A stretch of DNA of 64,000 bases. Source: Muribaculaceae bacterium (GTDB lineage Bacteria > Bacteroidota > Bacteroidia > Bacteroidales > Muribaculaceae). The stretch is from positions 49,651 through 113,650 of the forward strand of contig JAFSCJ010000010.1 in assembly GCA_017436845.1 (NCBI GenBank), given 5' to 3'. Position numbers and translations under genes: made by a program. Numbering within the stretch: the stretch's first letter is position 1; every line of letters starts with the position of its first letter. The notes beneath the pieces were generated by a model. That model was not told where the DNA came from, searched no databases, and saw nothing but the letters and a program-made list of their open reading frames with translations. Shown here one piece after another: positions 45,096 through 54,900 of this stretch.

Positions 45096-47000
45096 ATGAG
45101 TGATGTAATAAAACTTTTGCCGGATTCGGTCGCCAATCAAATAGCGGCAGGGGAGGTTATTCAACGCCCGGCATCGGTAATAAAGGAATTGGTGGAAAAT
45201 TCGGTTGATGCCGGAGCTACTCATATACAGATTATTCTCAAGGATGCCGGTCGTACATTGATTCAGGTTGTGGATAACGGATGTGGAATGAGCGACACCG
45301 ATGCTCGATTGGCATTTGAACGACATGCGACATCAAAAATCAGTCAGGCTGCCGATCTCTTTGCGTTGAGCACAATGGGTTTTAGAGGAGAAGCACTCGC
45401 TTCAATAGCAGCCATAGCACAAGTGGACTTGCGCACAATGCGTCGAGGTGAAAGCGTTGGCACCCGCTTAATTATAAATGGCTCAAAGGTTGAGAGTCAA
45501 GAGCCCGAAGCGTGTCAGCCGGGTAGCAATATGATGGTTAAAAACCTGTTTTTTAATGTCCCTGCCCGACGTAAGTTCTTGAAAAAAGATTCCGTAGAAT
45601 TAAGTAATATATTGCGTGAGTTTGAGCGATTGGCACTTGTCAACCCGGGATTGGAATTTACGCTTGTTCATAATGATGCTGTATTGCATCAGTTGTTGCG
45701 AGGCTCGTTGAAACAACGCATAGGAGAGTTGTTTGGTAAGTCTTTGGAAAAACAAATCATCCCTGTTGAGACCGATACCTCAATAGTGAAAATCACAGGA
45801 TTTGTAGGATTACCGGAGTGCGCAAGAAAACGTAATGCCCTTCAGTATTTCTTTGTTAATGGTCGCAACATGCGTCATCCTTATTTCCACAAGGCAGTGA
45901 TGCAGTGTTATGAGCAACTCATTCCATCAGACGAACAACCTAATTATTTTTTGAATTTTGAGGTTGCCCCTGATTCGATTGATGTGAATATTCACCCGAC
46001 GAAGAATGAGATTAAATTTGAAAACGAGCAATCGATATGGCAAATCCTTGTTGCATCGGTAAAAGAATCATTGGGGAAATTCAATGCTGTTCCATCAATA
46101 AACTTTGATGCAGAGGATATGCCTGATATTCCGGCGTTTAACCCTGATACCAATGCTCAACATGGAATAGACCTTGATTTGTCATACAATCCGTTTGCTA
46201 AATCAGTAACTACATCAGCCCCGAAATCAAGTGGAGGAGGAGTGTTATCTTCATGGCGAAGAGAGACAAATGCCATTACCGGTGATTGGGAAAAATTATA
46301 TGTCGATTTTACAGGCAAACGAGATGATAGCGTAGAAAATATACGTGCAAGTGCAATAAATGATATCGGCGCTATTGCTGATATCCAAGAAAAAGAGGAG
46401 ATAGTACAATCCAAATTGGATATTGAGTCAGACGATGTTGCACAAAATCTGATGCAGATAAAAAATCGATATATCCTTTCTCCATCGAAATCAGGACTGA
46501 TGGTAATAGATCAGCATCGAGCACATGTCAGAATTTTATATGATAGATACATGGACTTGGCACAACTTGGAGCAATGTCAACACAGCGAGTTATATTTCC
46601 GGAGGTGTTGCAACTATCATCATCACAAAATGCTATCATGGAAAGCATCTATGATGAGGTGTGTGCGGTGGGTTTTGATGTCTCATATCTTGGTGATAAT
46701 TCTTGGAGCATCAATGGTGTTCCATCAGTAATCGATGGTGTGAATTCTAAAGACGCCATATTGCAGATGATAGAAAGTGTTACTGAAAGTGGCGAGGATA
46801 TAGACTCCGGTTTAAAAGAGAAAATCGCGTTGTCAATGGCACGTGCCGCATCGATAAAGGTGGGACAATCATTAACACATGCCGATATGGAACATCTTAT
46901 GAGCGATTTGTTTAAATTGACAACTCCCAATTACACCCCTGACGGAAAATTGGTGGTTAGCATTATTTCAATCGATGATTTGCATCGATTGTTCGTATAA
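45096..47000 (+). CDS. mutL: DNA mismatch repair protein MutL
   Basis: 634 aa. The GHKL ATPase motifs are in place: VIKELVENSVDAGAT (28-42), DNGCGM (60-65), TMGFRGEALASI (93-104). Transducer domain with NIHPTKNEIKFE near residue 305. The C-terminal dimerisation domain begins around 450 (IKNRYILSPSKSGLMVIDQHRAH). The endonuclease motif DQHA(x2)E(x4)E is not kept: it reads DQHRAHVRILYD. Nicking activity at this site is therefore doubtful. Followed after 16 nt by a serine hydrolase gene. Confidence 0.97.
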   Translation: MSDVIKLLPDSVANQIAAGEVIQRPASVIKELVENSVDAGATHIQIILKDAGRTLIQVVDNGCGMSDTDARLAFERHATSKISQAADLFALSTMGFRGEALASIAAIAQVDLRTMRRGESVGTRLIINGSKVESQEPEACQPGSNMMVKNLFFNVPARRKFLKKDSVELSNILREFERLALVNPGLEFTLVHNDAVLHQLLRGSLKQRIGELFGKSLEKQIIPVETDTSIVKITGFVGLPECARKRNALQYFFVNGRNMRHPYFHKAVMQCYEQLIPSDEQPNYFLNFEVAPDSIDVNIHPTKNEIKFENEQSIWQILVASVKESLGKFNAVPSINFDAEDMPDIPAFNPDTNAQHGIDLDLSYNPFAKSVTTSAPKSSGGGVLSSWRRETNAITGDWEKLYVDFTGKRDDSVENIRASAINDIGAIADIQEKEEIVQSKLDIESDDVAQNLMQIKNRYILSPSKSGLMVIDQHRAHVRILYDRYMDLAQLGAMSTQRVIFPEVLQLSSSQNAIMESIYDEVCAVGFDVSYLGDNSWSINGVPSVIDGVNSKDAILQMIESVTESGEDIDSGLKEKIALSMARAASIKVGQSLTHADMEHLMSDLFKLTTPNYTPDGKLVVSIISIDDLHRLFV

Positions 47001-47016
47001 TTAAATCAAATGATAT

Positions 47017-48138
47017 ATGAAGCGAGTAGTATTTGTAATTTCAGCGATTTTAATGGTAGCATCATTGGCAGCAGCCAGGTCAGTTGCCGAAAGAGTAGAC
47101 TCATTGATGCAAACACGATACAATGTCGATGAGCCCGGTGCTGCTGTTTTGATAATGAAAGGCGACAGTGTATTAGTTGAGCGATATTATGGCATTGCCG
47201 ATATGGAGACACGTTGCCCGATAACAGATACTACAACATTTAATATTGCGTCAATATCCAAGCAGTTTACTGTCGTTGGTGCATTAATGTTGCAACAACA
47301 AGGGATATTGGATGTAAATACTCCTGTAGGTGATTTCTATCCTGAATTTACTGCCGATTTTTGGAAAATAGTAACATTGAAGCATTTGGCAAGTCAATCA
47401 TCTGGAATTCCTGACTCACGAGATCGTTCGTCTCGCGAGAGAATGATATATGCCAATGATTCTGTATCAATGAGCTATTTCCCGCAGGTGAAAGAACTGT
47501 TATTTGCTCCCGGAGAATATTATGACTATGTCAACCCCACATTCTTGTTGATAGCTGATGTTATTGAAAAGATTACAGGGAAAAATTTTGTCGATTATCA
47601 GCAGGAAATGATATTTGACAAAAGTGGAATGATGTCCACTTATTATTTTAACCCCGATGTTACACCGTTGTGCCAATCACATGGCTATGTGCCCGATAGT
47701 AACGGGAAATGGCACGAAAAGGATTATGGCGAGGAAACATTCTTTGCTACTCGCCCTGATGGCGGAATTTATTCCACTGTGAAAGATTTGGCGCGTTGGG
47801 AGCAAGCATTAGAAGCTAATGCAATCTTGAATGATTCTTTGCTTGAATTAGCCTATACTCCGGTAGTCTCGGTAACAGATAGCCATTTGTGTGATTATCA
47901 ACGTCGCCCAAATACCTACTATGCAATGGGGTGGTTTGTCGATAAAACCTCCGGTTTCCCGACAAAGGTTTATCACACAGGCGATAATGGTGGTTATCAA
48001 GCCTATTTGGCTAAATATCCATCCGAAAATCTCTTTATTGCTGTCCTCGAAAATCGTAATGATAAAGATCGGTGGTCAATGGCACTAGAAATTGACCGCA
48101 TCTTAAAAGAGTGTGGTGCTTTACTTGGTGGAGATTAA
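47017..48138 (+). CDS. Beta-lactamase-class-C-like serine hydrolase
   Basis: 373 aa with signal peptide ending LAAA. Active-site motifs of the PF00144 family: SISK (Ser79, Lys82), YVN (171-173) and HTGDNGG near residue 325. Relatives include penicillin-binding proteins, D-amino acid peptidases and esterases. Periplasmic. The true substrate cannot be read from sequence. Overlaps the converging small gene by 18 nt. Confidence 0.88.
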   Translation: MKRVVFVISAILMVASLAAARSVAERVDSLMQTRYNVDEPGAAVLIMKGDSVLVERYYGIADMETRCPITDTTTFNIASISKQFTVVGALMLQQQGILDVNTPVGDFYPEFTADFWKIVTLKHLASQSSGIPDSRDRSSRERMIYANDSVSMSYFPQVKELLFAPGEYYDYVNPTFLLIADVIEKITGKNFVDYQQEMIFDKSGMMSTYYFNPDVTPLCQSHGYVPDSNGKWHEKDYGEETFFATRPDGGIYSTVKDLARWEQALEANAILNDSLLELAYTPVVSVTDSHLCDYQRRPNTYYAMGWFVDKTSGFPTKVYHTGDNGGYQAYLAKYPSENLFIAVLENRNDKDRWSMALEIDRILKECGALLGGD

Positions 48139-48915
48139 TTCGTTGAGGCGAGTGTTGAATAGTGTTGCGGCTTCATCGTTGCAATCAAACTTATATCTCT
48201 CAAATACCATCCCAATTATTCTTGAAATTGCATCTACTTGAGATTGTTGCCCTGATGCTGTTGCTTTTTTCATTTCGGTACTAAAATATATCGCATCTTC
48301 TTCCGGCGTTTTAAGGGCGATTGAATAATAGTCAAATGAATCGTTGAAAATCTCAGATGCAGTAGAATCTGACTCCAATGATTGTCGGATTTCATTAGCA
48401 GTTGAGATTATATCCATTCTATTCATTGCATCAGTTGTCATGCGATATTCGTTACCTAAATCGGCTCCTGTAACGGCATGGTCATATAGATTGTAATATC
48501 GTTCAGCGTCATTGTTGCTGCGTTCGATAGCGTAAAAATCTTTAACACTTTTGGCAATATCAATTGCGTCCATGATTGCGATACTATCCTTTCTCGCTTT
48601 TGCGTTCATTAATGCACGTGAATATAGCAATGCGTCCTTTTCAGGAGTGTTTAAGACAATATTTACATTATTAAATGCTTTTGATAATATATCGGCTTGT
48701 GATTGCTTGCGCAGGGTAATCAAAATTTCATTAAATTGATTAAGTGCGTCATTTTGCATGTCAACATCTCCTGATTTAACGGCTAAATGATAGGCGCGTC
48801 CAATTCGACGACCTTCGTGGGCCAAACGATCATCAGACAATGTGTTTTGTGCTACTGCATTCACCGATAGAATGAGTAATAGTATAATAGTAACAGCTGA
48901 TATTGATTTTTTCAT
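48121..48915 (-). CDS. Periplasmic helical protein with internal repeat, unknown
   Basis: 264 aa. Signal peptide ending AVAQ, then an almost all-helical protein. Two similar blocks (near 89-130 and 200-245: NTPEKDALLYSRALMNAKA and KTPEEDAIYFSTEMKKATA) show an internal duplication. I do not recognise a family. It lies 2 nt after the AraC regulator gene in the same operon. Confidence 0.6.
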   Translation of the reverse strand: MKKSISAVTIILLLILSVNAVAQNTLSDDRLAHEGRRIGRAYHLAVKSGDVDMQNDALNQFNEILITLRKQSQADILSKAFNNVNIVLNTPEKDALLYSRALMNAKARKDSIAIMDAIDIAKSVKDFYAIERSNNDAERYYNLYDHAVTGADLGNEYRMTTDAMNRMDIISTANEIRQSLESDSTASEIFNDSFDYYSIALKTPEEDAIYFSTEMKKATASGQQSQVDAISRIIGMVFERYKFDCNDEAATLFNTRLNELISTK

Positions 48916-48917
48916 GG

Positions 48918-49811
48918 CTATTTTGTGTTTATATTAAGCGAGCGATATTCACGTGGAGAGTTTCCGGTTAGTCGTTTGAAATATTTGCCAAAGAACGATT
49001 GATCGGAGAATGATAATGCTGCTCCTATCTCTTGAATAGACATGGCTGTGTTTCGGAGCAACATTTTAGCTTCAAGAATTACATAAGAATCAATCCACTC
49101 TCCGGCAGTGCGCCCACTTACGATTTTTACTATCGAGGAAAGATGTTTTGATGAAACACGCATTTTTTCAGCATAATAATTTACGTCACGATGTTTGCGG
49201 AAATTATTCTCGACAAGGGATAGAAATTGATAAAGGAGTTCATCTTTGCGTTTAATGCTATTGTTTGATTCCATCTCCATGTGAGAAGAATATAATCCGA
49301 GGGTTTCATAAAACACAGCTTCACAAAGAGATTGAATTACATTCTCTTTGTAGGGATATTCTCCTCCATTTATTTTATCTTGTAATAGCCGATATAGATT
49401 TAGCTGATTGTTCAGCTCGCGTCGAGATAAAGGGATTATTGATTTGTTCAAGAAATGGAGTACACAAGGGTAAAATTTTGACATCGATGGCAACGCCCCA
49501 TTTAGCGCATTTAATGTAACAACGATAAAAATTCCTTTAAAGTCGGCACTTGCATCATAACTATTAATGATGTGTCCTGGTCTTAACACCATTAAAGATT
49601 GTTTTGGCAAGATTTGTTCCGTTACATCTACTGATATCTTGAGTTGTCCTTCAACACAAACAATTGATAAAAGAAAGTCGGTTTTTACCGGGAATTTTAA
49701 ATGGGTAATGGCATTGATGTTGTCAAATACGACAATGTTCCTACCCGCTTGAGGACTTCCTGATGCAGGTGAAATCTCCTTTGTATCCCAGATTTTTGAT
49801 GAAATTCCCAT
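48918..49811 (-). CDS. AraC-family transcriptional regulator
   Basis: 297 aa. N-terminal cupin-like sensor domain (20-170) and C-terminal double HTH (195-295) with SSKHLSSIVKIVSG and FSDQSFFGKYFKRLTGNSPREYR, the AraC signature. Transcribed away from the DUF6377 gene and together with a small periplasmic protein gene. Ligand and targets unknown; the second susCD pair is the nearest candidate. Confidence 0.93.
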   Translation of the reverse strand: MGISSKIWDTKEISPASGSPQAGRNIVVFDNINAITHLKFPVKTDFLLSIVCVEGQLKISVDVTEQILPKQSLMVLRPGHIINSYDASADFKGIFIVVTLNALNGALPSMSKFYPCVLHFLNKSIIPLSRRELNNQLNLYRLLQDKINGGEYPYKENVIQSLCEAVFYETLGLYSSHMEMESNNSIKRKDELLYQFLSLVENNFRKHRDVNYYAEKMRVSSKHLSSIVKIVSGRTAGEWIDSYVILEAKMLLRNTAMSIQEIGAALSFSDQSFFGKYFKRLTGNSPREYRSLNINTK

Positions 49812-49834
49812 CTTTTAATAGATTGATTTTATTG

Positions 49835-49842
49835 CAAAGATA
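49835..49842 (-). promoter_or_regulatory. -7 element TATCTTTG of the AraC operon
   Basis: On the minus strand TATCTTTG lies 23 nt before the AraC start. No exact -33 element. Confidence 0.5.
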
Positions 49843-49887
49843 ATATTAACCTATTTATAAAAAAAGGAGTTTTATCCAAAAAAACTG

Positions 49888-49895
49888 TAAATTTG
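49888..49895 (+). promoter_or_regulatory. -7 element TAAATTTG of the DUF6377 gene
   Basis: TAAATTTG lies 39 nt before the ATG at 49935. The -33 position has no TTTG. Confidence 0.5.
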
Positions 49896-49934
49896 TCCTC
49901 TGAATAATTAAATACACATAAGAATAATCAATTG

Positions 49935-51515
49935 ATGAAAAGATATATTGTCGGAATCGTTACAATAATTGCAGGTATTTTAAATGCAAATGCGTTACTG
50001 ATAACTGATAAGCAAGTTAGCAAAGTGTTGAAGCATCTCGATGAAGAATTGGCAAAGCGAGATGTCTATATTGATGCTCGGCAATCTCGTATAGATTCAT
50101 TAAAAATATTGTATTCGCAATATAAAATCAATGATGATGCATGGTTGTCATCGACAATGAGTTTGGCAGAAGAGTATACTGCATTTAATACCGACTCTGC
50201 ATTATATTATTTTAATAGGGGGTATGCGCGTGCAAGCGAATTGCATTTGGATTCAATAGCGTTGGCATTTAAAATTCAGAATGTTACCTATATGCCATTG
50301 GTGGGGTTTATCCAAGAGGCAGTGCAGGAGTATGAAAGCATCAATCGCGAAAATGTACCTGAATCAATGCTTGAACTGTATTATGATGCGGGGCGTCAAA
50401 TGTATTCCTATATCGCATCGTTTTATTTAAATTATCCCGAAGAGCATGACAAGTGGAATAAACTCTCAATGAATGCACAGATAAATCTAATTTCAGTGCT
50501 TGACAAATCGTCTCCAAAATATAAACTCAATCAAGGGGAATATTATTTTGCCAATCATGAGTATTCCAAAGCGAAGATAATATTATTGGATCTGCTCAAC
50601 TCGGTATCGGAAGAAAGTAATTTGTACGCGCGAGCGGCCCACATAATATCCGATATTGCTCAGGTGAATAATGAGGATAATGATTTCTTATATTATTTGG
50701 CATTGTCAGCAATTGCCGATATAAAATCGGCAACGCTTGAAGTGATGTCATTACAGGAGCTTGGAGAAAGTTTGTTTAAGAGGAATGATGTAGATCGTGC
50801 CCACACCTATTTATCGATTGCGCTTGCCAATGCGGTAAAATGTCATGCATTGATGCGTATGGTGCAATCAGCTGAATTTCTGCCCATTATCGAGTCGGCT
50901 CATAGAGTCGAGGTGTCATCGTGGCAAAATCTGATGTATGCTTTTATTGCCGGGTTAGTGATGATGCTGATGTTGCTTATCGGTGTCTTATTATTCTTGC
51001 GAAAAGAGATGAAACGCATGGCTTTATTGCAACAGCATTTGCGTGATGCAAATAAAGTAAAAGAACTTTATATCAGCCAATTTTTGAGTTTATGTTCAAT
51101 ATACATGGATAAACTCAATCAGTTCAGTAAAATGGTGAACAGAAAAATAACAACAGGAAAAGTTGATGATTTATATAAAATAACAAAGTCGGGCAAATTT
51201 GTTGAGGAACAGAGTAAGGAATTTTATGATGTGTTTGATAATGCCTTTCTTCACATCTATCCTGACTTTGTCTCAGGTGTAAATGCCTTGCTTAGGGATG
51301 ATGAACAGATAATGTTGCAAAACGAAGAAAAATTAAACACCGATCTTCGTATTTTAGCATTTATGCGACTTGGTATTGAGGATAGCTCACGCATTGCGCA
51401 AATTTTGAACTATTCTGTAAACACAATTTATACCTATCGAAATAAACTGAAAAATAAAGCAAAAGTAAGAGAGTCTTTTGATTCTGATATTATGAAAATC
51501 AGTTCGGTTTATTAA
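49935..51515 (+). CDS. DUF6377 membrane regulator with TPR-like sensor and C-terminal HTH
   Basis: 526 aa from ATG 49935 (a TTG just before it is less likely). Signal peptide ending ANA, helical TPR-like periplasmic domain (30-325), membrane helix at about 338-357 (FIAGLVMMLMLLIGVLLFL), coiled coil and a DUF6377 cytoplasmic part (ELYISQFLSLCSIYMDKLNQF). The last 60 residues form an HTH (SSRIAQILNYSVNTIYTYRNKLKNKA). DUF6377 proteins commonly precede a susCD pair in Bacteroidales, so this is probably the regulator of the genes at 51940. Confidence 0.85.
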   Translation: MKRYIVGIVTIIAGILNANALLITDKQVSKVLKHLDEELAKRDVYIDARQSRIDSLKILYSQYKINDDAWLSSTMSLAEEYTAFNTDSALYYFNRGYARASELHLDSIALAFKIQNVTYMPLVGFIQEAVQEYESINRENVPESMLELYYDAGRQMYSYIASFYLNYPEEHDKWNKLSMNAQINLISVLDKSSPKYKLNQGEYYFANHEYSKAKIILLDLLNSVSEESNLYARAAHIISDIAQVNNEDNDFLYYLALSAIADIKSATLEVMSLQELGESLFKRNDVDRAHTYLSIALANAVKCHALMRMVQSAEFLPIIESAHRVEVSSWQNLMYAFIAGLVMMLMLLIGVLLFLRKEMKRMALLQQHLRDANKVKELYISQFLSLCSIYMDKLNQFSKMVNRKITTGKVDDLYKITKSGKFVEEQSKEFYDVFDNAFLHIYPDFVSGVNALLRDDEQIMLQNEEKLNTDLRILAFMRLGIEDSSRIAQILNYSVNTIYTYRNKLKNKAKVRESFDSDIMKISSVY

Positions 51516-51542
51516 ATATAATCCTTAATATTATTTAGTAAA

Positions 51543-51574
51543 AAATATAAAATGGTGAAATCTCTTACTAAGAG
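51543..51574 (+). repeat. Direct repeat copy 1
   Basis: 32 nt, identical to 51741-51772 except for one base (C at 51568, G at 51766). This copy extends into a perfect inverted repeat. Confidence 0.85.
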
Positions 51575-51581
51575 ATTTCAC
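51555..51581. terminator. Perfect 13-bp palindrome after the DUF6377 gene
   Basis: GTGAAATCTCTTA (51555-51567), one base, then its exact complement (51569-51581). No T-run follows on the plus strand. It could be a weak terminator or a protein-binding site. Confidence 0.45.
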
Positions 51582-51702
51582 GCATGGATTATTTTGCTGA
51601 TATTCAGCGAGAAGCTCGGTGAAGTGTGTTCTTTTGTACGTTCTGAATTAAAACAATTCTATGCCCTTTTTGTGCGTGTGGTTAAATTTTTTTGCGTTAA
51701 AA

Positions 51703-51733
51703 CTTGTGGATTGTCTAAAAATATCTAAATTTG
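51703..51733 (+). promoter_or_regulatory. Promoter of the second susCD pair
   Basis: CTTG (51703-51706), 19-nt spacer, TAAATTTG (51726-51733). Spacing and both elements fit the Bacteroidota consensus; transcription would start near 51740. Confidence 0.7.
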
Positions 51734-51740
51734 CGTATTG

Positions 51741-51772
51741 AAATATAAAATGGTGAAATCTCTTAGTAAGAG
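51741..51772 (+). repeat. Direct repeat copy 2 at the transcript start
   Basis: Second copy of the 32-nt repeat, placed exactly at the predicted first bases of the susC mRNA. It keeps a short CTCTTA/TAAGAG hairpin. Confidence 0.85.
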
Positions 51773-51799
51773 TTATTATATTAACTTAAAACTTTATTT

Positions 51800-51832
51800 A
51801 TGCCCGGAAACAACACAAGCGGCTTTACTTAA
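51800..51832 (+). other. Possible 10-codon upstream ORF
   Basis: ATG CCC GGA ... TAA, encoding MPGNNTSGFT, in the leader of susC. It may be a leader peptide or chance. Confidence 0.25.
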
Positions 51833-51939
51833 GATATAATTATCTTTAGAGCCATCCCTGATAAGGGAGAAGCACTTAAATCTATTTAATCTCAGGTCAT
51901 TACGATGACCGTTATTAGTAACTAATTATTAAAAAATTC

Positions 51940-54900
51940 ATGAGAAAACATCTTTTTTTATCTCTATTGTTGGCCGCCGGTATGCCTATAACAGCATATG
52001 CCAATCCTGAACCTCAGGCAACCCAACAATCAATTGGTACCATCACTGGTACGGTCGTAGATGAAAATGGCGAACCGGTAATCGGAGCCAGCGTATTTGA
52101 AAAAGGAAATTCACGCAATGGTACAGCAACTGACATTGATGGTAAATTTAGTGTTAAGGTTAAACCCGGAACAATGCTCAAAGTCAGCTATATCGGTTAT
52201 CGTCCGGCTGAAGCTACTGCTGCTAATGGCATGATATTTACTCTTACTCCTTCTGATGCACTTCTTGACGAAGTAGTAATCGTGGGCTATGGTGCTCAAA
52301 AGAAAGTAAACTTGACAGGTGCAGTTTCATCTGTTGATGTTGCTAAGACAATGGAAGGACGACCTCAAACAGATGTAGCCAAAGCTCTTCAAGGAGCTGT
52401 GCCAGGTCTTACTATTACTACAACCTCAGGGGATATTTCAGAAAACGCTTCAATGCAAATTCGTGGTCTTGGAACTTTGAGTAATGATGCTACTTCTAAG
52501 CCATTAATAGTTGTCGATGGAGTACCTACTGAAGACCTTTCATGGCTTAACACTCAAGACATCGAGTCAATATCTGTATTGAAAGATGCCGCATCTTCTT
52601 CTATTTATGGTTCTCGTGCTGCTTTTGGTGTTATTTTGGTGCAAACTAAGGGTGCTAAAGAGCAAGACCGTGTTTCTGTAAATTATACTAATAACTTTGC
52701 ATGGGATAAAGCAACATATTTACCCAATTATCCGGATGTTCCAACTCAGTTAAAAGCGGCTATCCAAGGTAAGGCTCGTCAATCTAATGACGCTGTCGAA
52801 CTATTTGGTATGTATTTCGACGTGATGCTTCCTTATGCCGAAGCATGGAAAGAACAAAACAATGGTAAAGCTGGTTATCGTGAGTTGCGAGAATTCCAGA
52901 GTTGGGATAATGTAGGTGACTATGTCGTTATAGATGGAACACCTTTGTTCTATGCCGATTGGGATGTTCGTGATATTTTCTTTGATGACGCAGCACCTTC
53001 GCAAAGTCATAATTTATCAGTATCTGGTTCAAGTAATACAACTAACTATTACGCTTCATTTGGTTATAGTAAAAAAGATGGCTTGATGAAAGTTAATCCA
53101 GATCAGATGGAGAAATTCAATGTTAATTTTGACTTAAATACACAAATAACTGATTGGCTAAAAGCCGGTACTCGTTTTAGTTGGTCTCGTAGAGAATATA
53201 CTCGTCCTGAATTTTGGCTTCAACCTTATCAATATTTGTGGCGTTGGGGTTCTTTCTTCGGTCCATATGGTACACTCGATGGAATGGATTTCCGTGCTCT
53301 AAGTGAGATTAAACAAGCCGGAGACCGTGTGCGTACTCAGGATCAGACCCAAATGAGCGCATATTTGAAAGCCGACATTATTAAAGGACTTACTTTAAAT
53401 GCAGATTTTACATATCAGGTACGTAATATTGGTCAAAAATATGCAGATTATACTGTATATGGTTATGGTTGGGGAAAAGTTACGCCAAGTTACATTGTTG
53501 GACCAAGTAGTACATGTGCATATCGTACGACTGATAAATATAATACGTGGACATTTAATGTTTATGGTAACTACAATTTCTCAATAAACAAGGCTCATAA
53601 TTTCAATGTTATGCTCGGTGCGAATGCCGAAGGTATTGAATATGAAGGTTTCAATGCAGAAAGAACAGAAATGATTAACCAGCAACTTCCTCAATTGGAC
53701 TTGTCTACCGGAGATCAATATGCAGGCTCATGGGCAGGACATAGCGGTACTGCCGGTTACTTTGGTCGTATCAACTATGACTACAAAGGTATCTACTTGT
53801 TGGAATTGAATGGTCGTTATGATGGATCTTCATCATTCCCTGTTGGTGATAAATGGGCATTTTTCCCATCAATGTCTGCCGGTTATCGTTTCTCTGAAGA
53901 AGCATATTTTGAGCCATTGAAAGATATCGTAAATAATGGTAAATTACGTTTCTCTTTCGGTGAAATCGGTAATGATGCAGTGGGACAATATATGTTCTTG
54001 TCTACAATTAGTAAGATTAGCGATGGCAATGTGCATTGGATTGATGGATCAAACAAGGTTACTCAGTTTGATATGCCTGACTTGGTCGCATCAAGTCTAT
54101 CATGGGAACGTATTCGCACTTTAGATATTGGTCTTGATCTTGGCTTTATGAACAATTCTCTTACAGTGGGATTTGATTGGTTCCAACGTGAGAACCGTGA
54201 TATGCTTGCTCCGGCACAAGTATTGCCTGATGTAGTAGGCGCTTCTGCTCCTTATGAAAATGCCGGAACTCTCCGCACTCGTGGTTGGGAATTCAGCATT
54301 AATTGGAATCATCGTTTTGGAGAAGTTGATGTGTATGCTAATTTTAATATTGGTGATGCTAAAGCTAAAATCACAAAATGGAATACCGATTCTAAATTGC
54401 TTAATTCTTATTATACAGGTGCTACTTATGGCGATATTTGGGGATTTGATACCGATCGTTACTTTACAGAAGATGATTTCAACGGACAAAATGCAGACGG
54501 ATCATGGAATTATAAAGAAGGTATTGCTGATCAAACAGGTCTTCAAACAGATAACTTTGTGTATGGACCCGGTGATATCAAGTTTAAAGATTTGAATGGT
54601 GACGGTAAGATTGATGGTGGAAAAGGAACTGCTGATGATCATGGTGACTTAAAGGTTATTGGTAACACAATGCCACGTTATGAATATAGTTTCCATATTG
54701 GAGGCGCTTGGAAAGGTTTTGATATCGACTTGTTCTTCCAAGGTGTAGGAAAACGCTCAGTATGGACTCAATCTGCATTTGCGTTCCCATTGATGCGTAG
54801 TGCCGACTTGACTTTATATGCTAACCAAACAAGCTATTGTCAATATGAACCTGCTCAAGGTATCGTTGATATTGATCAAAGTTATGATTTCCCACGTTTG

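Larger units (their letters stand above)
51516..51939 (+). promoter_or_regulatory. Intergenic control region and long 5' leader of the second susC
   Basis: 424 nt with no ordinary gene. Contains a perfect palindrome (51555-51581), a 32-nt near-identical direct repeat (51543-51574 and 51741-51772), a promoter (51703-51733), a 10-codon upstream ORF (51800-51832) and two short hairpins in the leader (51855-51868, 51895-51910). The predicted leader from about 51740 is about 200 nt long, suggesting control at RNA level. Confidence 0.6.

Noticed and set aside
51516..51939. CRISPR array from the repeated unit
   Set aside because: Only two copies, 198 nt apart, with a promoter between them and no cas genes.
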